From contig NZ_CP163443.1 of the NCBI RefSeq assembly GCF_041053055.1, positions 2,170,001 to 2,234,000 on the forward strand: a DNA stretch of 64,000 nt, read 5' to 3'. Shown piece by piece: positions 43,235 through 50,963 of the stretch. Position 1 is the first letter of the stretch, and each line of letters opens with the position of its first letter. Both the position numbers and the translations under genes were made by a program. The DNA is from Streptomyces sp. R41 (GTDB taxonomy: Bacteria; Actinomycetota; Actinomycetes; Streptomycetales; Streptomycetaceae). The notes below the pieces were generated by a model. It saw only the letters and a program-made list of their open reading frames with translations. It did not search any database and was not told the DNA's origin.

Positions 43235-43600
43235 TCAGGCGGGTGGGCATCCGAACCAGTTCACCGTGCCGTTGCTGGAGGTATAGCCCAGGCACCTGAT
43301 GGTTCTGTTGTGCAGGGTCTCGGTCCGGTCGACCCCTGCGTCCAGAGTGTCCCCCTTGTAGTGGGTCTGTTCGAGGGTGTCGATCTCGATGGTGTACCAG
43401 CGGCTCTTGTTGGTCGGGATGCTGCAGCGGTGGCCGGTCACGTTGCGGCTGGGCCCGTTGCTCCACATGTCCTGTTCGGCGCGGTCGCAGTACGCGCTGT
43501 CGGCGGCGCCGGCGGTGCCGGCGCCGGTGCCAAGCAGGGCCGCCGCGCCCGTGGCCACCGCCGCGGTAACGCCGAGCAGGCGCTTCAGAGTGAGGTTCAT
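43235..43600 (-). CDS. Small secreted four-cysteine protein
   Basis: A 121-residue protein with a signal peptide (residues 1-34: NLTLKRLLGVTAAVATGAAA, cleavage after AGAA). The mature part of about 87 residues has four cysteines (YCDRAEQ, HRCSIPT, IRCLGYT, FGCPPA), consistent with two disulfides in a small beta-rich fold. AGGAGG lies nine bases before the ATG at 43600. I do not recognise the family; small toxins, inhibitors or signal proteins are all possible. It sits alone among relics, with a symmetrical site upstream, and may be accessory cargo. Confidence 0.7.
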   Translation of the reverse strand: MNLTLKRLLGVTAAVATGAAALLGTGAGTAGAADSAYCDRAEQDMWSNGPSRNVTGHRCSIPTNKSRWYTIEIDTLEQTHYKGDTLDAGVDRTETLHNRTIRCLGYTSSNGTVNWFGCPPA

Positions 43601-43655
43601 CGATTGGGTCCTCCTGCCAGGTGTGGTGACGGCTCGGAGTCGCCATGTCACCTTG

Positions 43656-43670
43656 GTGTGATCGTCACAC
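43656..43670. promoter_or_regulatory. Palindromic site upstream of the secreted protein gene
   Basis: GTGTGATCGTCACAC has perfect six-base arms around TCG and centres 63 bases upstream of the secreted protein's ATG. It resembles sites for CRP-, GntR- or TetR-type dimers; which protein binds is unknown. Confidence 0.45.
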
Positions 43671-43759
43671 TTATCCGGGATGTCCGGCCCGGCAGCCGAC
43701 GGCGCAGTCCCCCGACCCGGTGACGTGGGTGATGCCAATGCAGCAGGCCGCGGTCACGC

Positions 43760-44086
43760 CCCCGGCCGGCCGCGGAGCGGGCCTCGGTTGGTGCCGGGGA
43801 GCGCCGCCCCATCCTGGTCACCGCCGACGGCCGACGAGCCCTCACGGTGTGGAGACAATGGCGGCCACGGCCGGCCGACCAGCACCGTGCCCAGGAGTGC
43901 GAGGCCCTGCGTCCCCTCCACCACGGCGAGCAGGTCGCGCGACTCGCAGCGCAGGCCCACGTGGAGGAGGAGCGCAGGCGGGCCGCAAGCGAGAAGTTCT
44001 ACGCAGCCGCCGCGCGGCTGCACGGCTGGGTGAGCCATCGTCACCGAGCAGCGAGGGGAACAGCAACTCCTCCGGCCGGAGCATGA
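43760..44086 (+). pseudogene. Probable relic of a small mobile-element protein
   Basis: A plus-strand frame without an acceptable start reads ILVTADGRRALTVWRQW then a helical, charged stretch (ARLAAQAHVEEERRRAASEK, FYAAAARLHGWV) before ending in low-quality sequence. The first part resembles the closing wing of a MarR-like or plasmid regulator, the rest a coiled coil. I cannot assign it to a family, and it appears to lack both ends, so I treat it as a relic. It is flanked by non-coding sequence on both sides. Confidence 0.3.
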
Positions 44087-44432
44087 CTTCTGAGCTGCCC
44101 CGAACTGTCGGCCGGAGTTGGTGGGTTGACGACCACTTTCGCGCTCTCCGGCAACTTCCCGAGCACCGCTCTAGCCGTCAGCTACCACTCAGCGCGCGCA
44201 GATCACAGAAGTTGACCAGGACCACGACTCGCTGACAAAGCTGCACTGTCGTGGCGGACTGTCGCCGGCCGGGGCTCAGACGTCCAGGGCCCCATCTGAG
44301 GTACTGCGGTACGAAGGCATCGTGTTCACGTGCCAGATCCTGCAGGGAACCACGGGAACACCGGGCCTTGGCTCCGCGATCAACCAGGCGCCGACACCGC
44401 CCCTCCACGGGTCGGCCCGACCGCTGCTTGGC
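44087..44432. other. Gene-free stretch in the accessory zone
   Basis: No supported gene. GC content looks lower and more irregular than in flanking genes. A minus-strand phrase LAREHDAFVPQYLRWGP (about 44290-44350) looks protein-like but has no start, no clear family and stops soon after. Confidence 0.35.
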
Positions 44433-45167
44433 TCATCCCGGTGGAACTCGCAGCGCCTCGCTGAGCAGCCGGGGCGCCTGCGCCAACGAGGGCCCGTACC
44501 AAGTCAGTTGGCGACCGTCCACGAGCGCGCAGGGCACGCCCTCGAAGGCCTCGGGTCCGTCGTCGGCGGTGAAGCGGTACGGCTCGTCGGGCAGGACGAC
44601 CAGATCCGGGTCCGCCGCCCTGAGCTCGGGGAGCGGGATGCGGGGGTACCGGTCCTCGTGGCGCGCGTACACGTTGTCCACTCCGAGCCGGGCCAGCACG
44701 TCCCCGGCGAAGGTGTCCCGGCCGAGGACCATCCAGGGCCGCCGCCAGATCGGCACGATCGCGGTCCTACGGCGGTCGGGAGCGGGCAGCTCGGCCCACG
44801 CCGTCTCCGCCTCGTCGAGCCAGCGCGGCCGGGTCGCCGCCCCGCACGCGCCCAGCACCCGCGTCAGTTCACGGAAGGCGCCCGGCACATCGCGCACCTC
44901 GGTGACCAGTACGTCGATTCCCGACTGGCGCAAGGCGGTCAGATCGGGCTCGCGGTTCTCCTCCTCGTTGGCGACGACCAGGTCGGGGGCCAGCCGCACG
45001 ATCCTGTCGACCTGAGGATTCTTGGTGCCCCCGATCCGTACGACATCGAGATCCGCGGGATGGCTGCACCAGTCCGTCGCGCCGACCAGGGCACCGGGTA
45101 CGGAGACGGCCACCGCCTCCGTGAGCGACGGGACGAGCGACACCACGCGAGGCAGGGGACGCGTCAT
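44433..45167 (-). CDS. Helical-backbone metal-receptor protein (BtuF/FepB fold), no signal peptide
   Basis: A 244-residue protein with the periplasmic-binding fold of class III metal/vitamin receptors: RVVSLVPSLTEAVAVSV opening, GGTKNPQVDRIVRLAPDLVV, a central helix and DPDLVVLPDEPYRFTADDGP. Such proteins bind cobalamin, haem or siderophores for ABC importers, but here no signal peptide or lipobox precedes MTRPLPRVV and no permease is adjacent, so it may work in the cytoplasm. The ATG at 45167 overlaps the stop of the methyltransferase gene (ATGA), so the two proteins are made together. Confidence 0.82.
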   Translation of the reverse strand: MTRPLPRVVSLVPSLTEAVAVSVPGALVGATDWCSHPADLDVVRIGGTKNPQVDRIVRLAPDLVVANEEENREPDLTALRQSGIDVLVTEVRDVPGAFRELTRVLGACGAATRPRWLDEAETAWAELPAPDRRRTAIVPIWRRPWMVLGRDTFAGDVLARLGVDNVYARHEDRYPRIPLPELRAADPDLVVLPDEPYRFTADDGPEAFEGVPCALVDGRQLTWYGPSLAQAPRLLSEALRVPPG

Positions 45168-45961
45168 GGCCTTAGGCCCCAAGTCGTGATCAGCGGATAG
45201 GAGTTGACGGCGAAGTCGGGGTCGTCGAGGAGGCGCAGACATTGCTCCAGCTGCTCCTCCGTCAGGCCCTCCTCGGGCAGTCGGCCGCCCAGCCGGCGGA
45301 TGTTGACCTGGTGCAGCCGGGCGCCCGGCGAGCCGACGCGCCACGATTCCGCGTACGTGGCGGACGCCACGTCGGTCAGACCCGCCCGACGCAGCGCCGC
45401 GTACGCGTGCGCGCCCCAGCGCATGTCGGCTCCGGCCGCCGTGATGATGCCCATCACCGCCTCATGCGTCTTCTCGAACAGTTCGGCCGCCCCGGGCGAG
45501 GGGGACGCGAGCACCGGGATCCAGCCGCAGTCGAACTCGTCCAGGACCAGCATGCCTCCTGGGCGCAGCGCCCGCACCAGCCGGTCCAGGGCCGCCCTGC
45601 GTTCGGGCACGTGCGGCAGCACGAGCCGGGCGTGGATCAGGTCGAAGCCGCCCTCCGGCAGCTCTTCCGCGCCGATGTCGTGCCGCACGACGCGCAGGTT
45701 GGCGCACCCGGGCAGGCCGTCCATCCAGCGCGGTTCGATGTCGGTGACGAGGACGGAACCCGTCGGACCGACCCGGTCGGCGAGCCAGACGGCGGCGGAG
45801 CCGCCGCCTCCGCCCAGCTCCAGGCAGCGCGTCCCGGGGCCGACGCCCAGGTCGGCGAGGCGGGCGGAGGAAACCGGGTCGTAGCAGCTCTCCAGGGCGT
45901 CGAAGCGCCCGCCGGCGTGCTCGGAGATGTCGTCGAAGGCGTAACCGGAGGTGCCGGACAT
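45164..45961 (-). CDS. SAM-dependent class I methyltransferase
   Basis: A 265-residue methyltransferase. SAM motif I is CLELGGGGGSAAVWLADRVG (about residues 46-65), followed by VLVTDIEPRWMDGL and ARLVLPHVPERRAALDRLVR with LRPGGMLVLDEFD as motif III. A C-terminal cap (ARLHQVNIRRLGGRLPEEGL) could hold the substrate, which is unknown. The ATG at 45961 gives a typical N-terminus (MSGTSGYAFDDISEHAGGRF). It is coupled to the metal-receptor-like protein downstream. Confidence 0.85.
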   Translation of the reverse strand: MSGTSGYAFDDISEHAGGRFDALESCYDPVSSARLADLGVGPGTRCLELGGGGGSAAVWLADRVGPTGSVLVTDIEPRWMDGLPGCANLRVVRHDIGAEELPEGGFDLIHARLVLPHVPERRAALDRLVRALRPGGMLVLDEFDCGWIPVLASPSPGAAELFEKTHEAVMGIITAAGADMRWGAHAYAALRRAGLTDVASATYAESWRVGSPGARLHQVNIRRLGGRLPEEGLTEEQLEQCLRLLDDPDFAVNSYPLITTWGLRP

Positions 45962-46104
45962 GGCGTCAGTATCGCAGTGCGGCCCGGCACGGATCCGCCA
46001 CGGAAGGGTCAGCGCCACCCAAAGGTGTACCGGCCCCCGTGGAGCGCTCGGCACCGCCCGAAGGCGTACCGGCTCTCAAGGCGTACCGGCCCTCCGGGGA
46101 GCGG

Positions 46105-46683
46105 TCAGCGCTTGCCGAAGCCGTGCCGGTCCTCCACCGCGTCGATGTGGTCGGCGACCTCGACGACGATCACCCGGGTGTCCGGCACGGTCGCCCGCCA
46201 CCGATGGCGCACACCGCCCGTCAGATACAGCGTGTCGCCACGTCCGAGGCGATGAGCGCGGCCCTCCGCCTCGACCTCGACGGCGCCGTCGGCGACGTAC
46301 ATCAACTTGTCGTTGCGGTGCTGGAGTTCGCGCCCCTCGTCGTGGTCGCCGGTGAACTCTGTGGCGTGCAACTGGTGGTGACCGCGCACCAGGGGGCGCA
46401 CCCGGGCCTCGGGGGTGAAATCCGCGCCGTCCGCGCGCACCACGTCGACGCTGCACGCCGGGTCGGCGGCGGCGAGCAGCTCGACCGCGGTGGTGCCGAG
46501 TGCGTCGGCGACTCTCTCCAGGGAGCTCTTGCTGGGCCGGGCCCGCTCGTTCTCGACCTGGCTGAGAAAGGGGACCGACAGGCCGCTGCGCTCGGCCACG
46601 ACGGCGAGGGTGAGCTCCAGTGCCCGGCGCCGCCGCCGGACGGCCGCGCCCACTCGAAGGGGCTGTTCTTTGTGGTCGCCCAT
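46105..46683 (-). CDS. XRE-cupin transcriptional regulator
   Basis: A 192-residue regulator: XRE helix-turn-helix (about residues 9-65; LTLAVVAERSGLSVPFLSQV, ENERARPSKSSLERVADALG) plus a C-terminal cupin (about 115-185; DKLMYVADGAVEVEAEGRAH, DTLYLTGGVRHRWR) with likely metal ligands. Such proteins sense small metabolites and repress nearby genes; the methyltransferase/metal-receptor pair 140 bp downstream is the obvious candidate target. The ATG at 46683 has GGAG upstream. Confidence 0.87.
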   Translation of the reverse strand: MGDHKEQPLRVGAAVRRRRRALELTLAVVAERSGLSVPFLSQVENERARPSKSSLERVADALGTTAVELLAAADPACSVDVVRADGADFTPEARVRPLVRGHHQLHATEFTGDHDEGRELQHRNDKLMYVADGAVEVEAEGRAHRLGRGDTLYLTGGVRHRWRATVPDTRVIVVEVADHIDAVEDRHGFGKR

Positions 46684-46833
46684 CGCTCCGGCTCCCTCCC
46701 TTGCGTCGTCGGTCCGCTGAATCTTCGGTTTCTTCGGTCCAATACTTCTGATGAGTTGTTTGCACCCTACGCATGTTCGGCAAACCGTTTCATGCACCCG
46801 TCACATCGCTGACACATCGAAGGAGTGCGAGGG

Positions 46834-47513
46834 TCACAGTTCTCGCCAATACACGAGCTGTCCCGACTCCCCCGGCGCCGCTCCCTCGCGCGGCACGAAA
46901 AGGCTGACCAGCAGGGCCGGATGTCCGTCCGGATCGATCAGCAGCGTCGCCGAGGGGTTGGCGGAGGCCCAGCTGCCGCCGTGGGTGCAAGGGGTCAGCC
47001 GGTCGGCCCGCCCGGTCACGGGATCGTAGGCGTACGCCCGCCGGCTCCCGAAGTCGTCACGCCACCGCTGGCCCTCGATCAACACCAGGCTCCTTCCCCC
47101 AAGTTCCGGGAGCGAGCTGTCGCCTATGTTGCCGCCGGTCCCCCAGGACTCCAGGGCACGGTCGAGGCGCCGGCCGGGCTCGGCGAGCCCGGTCGTGAAG
47201 TCCCTGAATGCGCTGCGGAGTTGGCGGTCCATGTCGCACTCGGCCCGGTAGTGGCCGGTGAGTTCGACCGTGCCGTCGTGCGCGGAGGTGATGTCCGGCG
47301 TGCCCTCGGCGCACCGCGAGAGGGTGCGCGGCGCGTCGTACGCGTGGGCGGTGTCCCCGGACAGGAAGGCGCCCAGATCGCGTAGACGCGTATCACGACG
47401 TGGTTGTCCGGATCCTTCTCGTACGCCAGTACGTAGCCACCGGTGTCGTCGACCGCGAGTGCGGGCCGGCTGGTGCCCGCGCCGAAGTCGTGACGGCGGG
47501 TCCACCAGAGTGA
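46834..47513 (-). pseudogene. Truncated, frameshifted hypothetical gene
   Basis: Reading leftward, one frame gives SLWWTRRHDFGAGTSRPALA then DDTGGYVLAYEKDPDNHVVI; near 47383 the sense continues in a different frame as DLGAFLSGDTAHAYDAPRTL and runs through ECDMDRQLRSAFRDFTTGLA to YWREL and a stop at 46834. The 5' end is cut at about 47516, right where Tn3 resolvase sequence starts. The original protein looks like a Streptomyces hypothetical with an extracellular-type composition; family unknown. Confidence 0.6.
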
Positions 47514-47538
47514 CGGTTCAGGGCCTCCCCTTCGCCTC

Positions 47539-47917
47539 TGGTGCATCCGGATCTTCACCGACAAGAAGTCCGGCAAGAACGCCGACCGCGAGGAACTGTG
47601 GAAGGCCCTCGATTTCCTGCGCGAGGGCGACACGCTCGTCGTTCCGTCGCTGGACCGGCTCGCCCGTTCCATCCAGGACCTCATCGCCATCGTGTCCGGT
47701 TTGCGCAAGCGTGGCATCGGGTTCACCTCGCTGCACGAGGCGCTCGACACGACCACGCCCGGCGGGCGCCTGGTCTTCCACGTGTTCACGGCCTCGCGGA
47801 GTTCATCCGCGAGCTCATCGTGCAGGGCACCAACGAAGGCCTGAATGCCGCCCGCGCTCGCGGCGCCCGACTCGGCCGCCCGCCGGCCATGACCGACGAA
47901 CAGGTACGCCACGCCCC
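47539..47917 (+). pseudogene. Tn3-type serine resolvase relic
   Basis: The frame reads RIFTDKKSGKNADREELWKA, LDFLREGDTLVVPSLDRLAR and IVSGLRKRGIGFTSLHEALD, the resolvase catalytic domain minus its N-terminal active-site serine region. After VFHVF a base is missing near 47794 and the frame shifts to LAEFIRELIVQGTNEGLNAA and RARGARLGRPPAMT, the start of the DNA-binding tail. Both ends are incomplete, so it is non-functional. Together with the transposase relic at 42 kb it is what remains of a Tn3-family transposon. Confidence 0.85.
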
Positions 47918-48294
47918 CGGCACCCCGAGTCGGTCGCCTGCCCGGCGATCCGCAAGGTACGGGCCGAGGGCCTCACGGCGTGGGCCCAGCTGACGGAGGC
48001 GCTGGTGGCCGAGCGCCGCCCCGACCGGCCGGTACCGCCGATGGCCGGTACCGCCGGGATCGGGGCGGTTGTGGCGAACCTCGGCGACACCGCCGGGCGG
48101 TGTGCCGGCCAACCATGATCGTTCTCGCCGACAACCGCTGTACCGATGTTCTCCAAGGCCGGATTCCGCCCGCCTGACGCGGACCGCACGCACGACATCC
48201 GTCGCCGCCCGGGATGCGAAAGCGGAGGACCAGTGCGCCCAAGACCGCTCGGGACGCGCCGGCGGGTCTTGCTCACCGCCTGGGAACGCCCTCT
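47918..48294. other. Gene-free stretch in the accessory zone
   Basis: No supported gene. A plus-strand phrase AIRKVRAEGLTAWAQLTEAL (about 47950-48010) looks protein-like but has no start and peters out by 48118; it may be resolvase-flank or other relic sequence. Confidence 0.35.
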
Positions 48295-48344
48295 CACGCG
48301 TGCGTGGGCGGTCGGTTTCGAGACGGACCGCCCACGCACGCGTG
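48295..48344 (-). terminator. Terminator of the proV-proWX operon
   Basis: Perfect 19-bp arms (48295-48313 and 48326-48344; CACGCGTGCGTGGGCGGTC and its complement) around a 12-base loop begin four bases past the stop of the permease/binding-protein fusion gene. Confidence 0.85.
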
Positions 48345-48347
48345 GTC

Positions 48348-50963
48348 CTACTGCGGAGTCATGCGCTCCACCATGTCCGGGTGCTCCTCCAGCCACGCGG
48401 CGACGGCGTCCTCCTCGTGCCCCTGGCCGCGCTGCTTGATCTCGCTCTCCAGGCTGCCGAGTTCGGACTCGCTCATCCTGAAGTTCTTGATCCACTTGGT
48501 GAGCTGCGGGTACTGGCCCGGGAACTTCGCGCTGGAGATGGTGCGGATCGTGTTGCCCTCGCCGAACAGCTTCTTGTCGTCCGCGAGCTTGGTGAGCTTG
48601 TACTCGCTGTAGGCCCAGTGCGGGGACCACAGGACGACGGCGACCGGCTGCTTCTTGGCGTAGGCGCGCTTCAGCTCGGCCAGCATCGCGGGCGTGGAGC
48701 CGTCGACGACCTTGTACTCCTTGTCCAGGCCGTAGCCCGGAAGCACCTTCGTCTTGAGGAGGTTCATCTCACCGGTGCCCGGCTCGATGCCGATGATCTT
48801 CCCGCCGAAGGTGCCGGCCTTGCCCTTGAGGTCGGCGAGGGACTTGACGTCCTTCACGTACGAGGGCACGGCGATCTCCAGAGAGGTCGGCTGGTACCAA
48901 GTACCGAGATCTCTCAGGTCGTTCTTGTGCTGGTCCCAGTAGTTCGCCTGGGCGTACGGCAGCCAGGCGTCGAAGTTGAGGTCGAGGTCACCGGAGGCCA
49001 GGCCCGTGTAGACGGGGCCGACGTCCATTTGCTTGAGGTTCAGCGTGTAGCCGCGGCGGGCCAGGACGTTCTTCCACAGGTAGGTGACGGCGACGTCCTC
49101 GTCCCAGGGGAACCACGCGACGTCCAGCGCGCGCTTCGCCTCGGCCGGGGCGGCGGCCGCCGAGCTCTTGACCGGGGCCAGCTTGTCGACGAGTCCCGGG
49201 TTCTTCTTCAGCCAGGCGCGCACGGCGTCCTGCTGCTTGCCCTTGCCCGCCTTGTTGATCTCGGCTTCCAGGCTGGTGAGCTGATTCTCGGTCATCTTGA
49301 AGTTCTTGAGCCACTTGCCGACGACCGGGTTGTCCTGGGCGAAGCTCTTGCGGGAGAGCGTGTGCACTCCGTCGCCCTTGCCCCAGGCGCCCTTCGGGTC
49401 CTTGAGCTTCTTCAGCTTGTAGTCGCTGTACGCCCAGTGCGGCGACCAGAGCGTGACGACGATCGGCTCCTGCTTGGCGTACGCGCGCTTCAGCTCGGCC
49501 AGCATGGCGGGCGTGGAGCTGTCGACGACCTTGTACTCCTTGTCCAGGCCGTACCCCCCCAGGACCTTGCTCTTGAGCAGGCCCATCATTCCGGCGCTGG
49601 ACTCAATGCCGGTGATCTTGCCGCCGAAGGTGCCGGCCTTGCCCTTGAGGTCGTCCAGGGAGTTGACGTCCTTCATGTACGAGGGGACGGTCAGCTCAAG
49701 GGACGTCGGGCCGTACCAGGAGCCCAGGTCGTCGAGCTGCTTGCCGTACTTCTTCCAGTACTGCTCGTGCGTGGTCGGCAGCCAGGAGTCCGTCTCGAAG
49801 TCGATGTCGCCCTGGGCGAGCGAGGTGTACAGCGGACCCGCGTCGAACTGCTTGGTGTCGACCTGGAAGCCGCGCTGCTCCAGGACCTCCTTCCACAGGA
49901 AGGTGGAGGCGACGCCCTCGTCCCACGGGATGTAGCCGATGGTGACCTTCTTGCCCTGGCCGACGTTCTCGCCGTCGGCCGCGGTGGAGGTCGAGCTCGT
50001 ACCGCCGAAGATGCCCATGCCGCCCGCGACCAGCGCGAGGACGACGACGCCCACCATGGCCACGGCGGGCCGGGGGCGGTAGGACCAGATCTTCAGGCCC
50101 TGCGCGGCACGCAGCTTGGCGGCGGCGCGGCGGCCCAGCGGCGAGACCTGGGTGCCCAGCGCGCTGGTCATGCGGTCCAGGTAGATGGCCAGGATGACGA
50201 TGGCCACGCCGGCCTCGGAGCCGAGGCCGACGTTGAGCTGGCCGATGGCCTCGTTGACGTCGCCGCCGAGGCCGTCGGTGCCGACCATGCCCGCGATGGC
50301 GGCCATGGACAGGCTCAGCATGATGACCTGGTTGACGCCCGCCATGACCGTGGGCAGCGCGAGCGGAAGCTGGATGCGCAGCAGGGTGTTGCGGGGTGTG
50401 GTGCCGAACGCGTCGGCGGCCTCGACCAGTTCCTTGTCGACCTGGCGGATGCCCAGCTCGGTCATGCGGACGCCGGGTGCCAGCGCGAAGATCAGGGTGG
50501 CGACGATGCCGGCGGGGGCGCCGGTGCCGAAGAAGAGGATCGCCGGGATGAGGTAGATCATCGCGGGCAGCGTCTGCATGAAGTCGAGCACCGGGCGGAC
50601 GATGCCGCTCACCCGGTCGGAGCGCGCCGCCCAGATGCCCACGGGCACGGAGACGACGAGCGCGATGATCGTCGCCACGAGGACGAGCGACAGGGTCATC
50701 ATCGCGTCCTCCCACAGTTCGAGGGAGTCGATGAAGGCGAATCCCACGAAGGCGAGGGCAGCGGCGGAGGTGCCGCGCAGCCAGAACGCGATCACCGTGA
50801 AGATGCCCGCGAGGAGGAGCGGTTGGGGAGCCTGGAGGACGGCGTTGATGCCGTCGTAGGTGCCCTGGAAGACGGTCTTGAAGAAGTCGAAGAGCCACGA
50901 CATGTGGTGCAGCAGCCAGTCGACCGTGTCGTTGACCCAGTCGCCGAAGGGGATCCTAGGCAC
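48348..50963 (-). CDS. Glycine betaine/choline ABC permease fused to two substrate-binding domains
   Basis: An 871-residue fusion. Residues 1-300 are a ProW/OpuAB-type permease (about six helices, EAA loop around ELVEAADAFGTTPRNTLLRI); a further helix (MVGVVVLALVAGGMGIFGG) leads to two tandem OpuAC binding domains, about 338-590 and 610-871. Each has the same landmarks: VTIGYIPWDEGVASTFLWKE versus LDVAWFPWDEDVAVTYLWKN, WYGPTSLEL/WYQPTSLEI, GTFGGKITGIE/GTFGGKIIGIE and TLWSPHWAYSDYKLKKL versus VLWSPHWAYSEYKLTKL. Aromatic residues for quaternary-ammonium binding are conserved in both. The GTG at 50963 overlaps the ATPase stop by 8 bp. Uptake of osmoprotectants is the expected role. Confidence 0.9.
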   Translation of the reverse strand: MPRIPFGDWVNDTVDWLLHHMSWLFDFFKTVFQGTYDGINAVLQAPQPLLLAGIFTVIAFWLRGTSAAALAFVGFAFIDSLELWEDAMMTLSLVLVATIIALVVSVPVGIWAARSDRVSGIVRPVLDFMQTLPAMIYLIPAILFFGTGAPAGIVATLIFALAPGVRMTELGIRQVDKELVEAADAFGTTPRNTLLRIQLPLALPTVMAGVNQVIMLSLSMAAIAGMVGTDGLGGDVNEAIGQLNVGLGSEAGVAIVILAIYLDRMTSALGTQVSPLGRRAAAKLRAAQGLKIWSYRPRPAVAMVGVVVLALVAGGMGIFGGTSSTSTAADGENVGQGKKVTIGYIPWDEGVASTFLWKEVLEQRGFQVDTKQFDAGPLYTSLAQGDIDFETDSWLPTTHEQYWKKYGKQLDDLGSWYGPTSLELTVPSYMKDVNSLDDLKGKAGTFGGKITGIESSAGMMGLLKSKVLGGYGLDKEYKVVDSSTPAMLAELKRAYAKQEPIVVTLWSPHWAYSDYKLKKLKDPKGAWGKGDGVHTLSRKSFAQDNPVVGKWLKNFKMTENQLTSLEAEINKAGKGKQQDAVRAWLKKNPGLVDKLAPVKSSAAAAPAEAKRALDVAWFPWDEDVAVTYLWKNVLARRGYTLNLKQMDVGPVYTGLASGDLDLNFDAWLPYAQANYWDQHKNDLRDLGTWYQPTSLEIAVPSYVKDVKSLADLKGKAGTFGGKIIGIEPGTGEMNLLKTKVLPGYGLDKEYKVVDGSTPAMLAELKRAYAKKQPVAVVLWSPHWAYSEYKLTKLADDKKLFGEGNTIRTISSAKFPGQYPQLTKWIKNFRMSESELGSLESEIKQRGQGHEEDAVAAWLEEHPDMVERMTPQ

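Noticed and set aside
44178..44408. Minus-strand frame containing LAREHDAFVPQYLRWGP
   Set aside because: The phrase looks protein-like but the frame has a poor start, lacks any family resemblance and sits in relic DNA.
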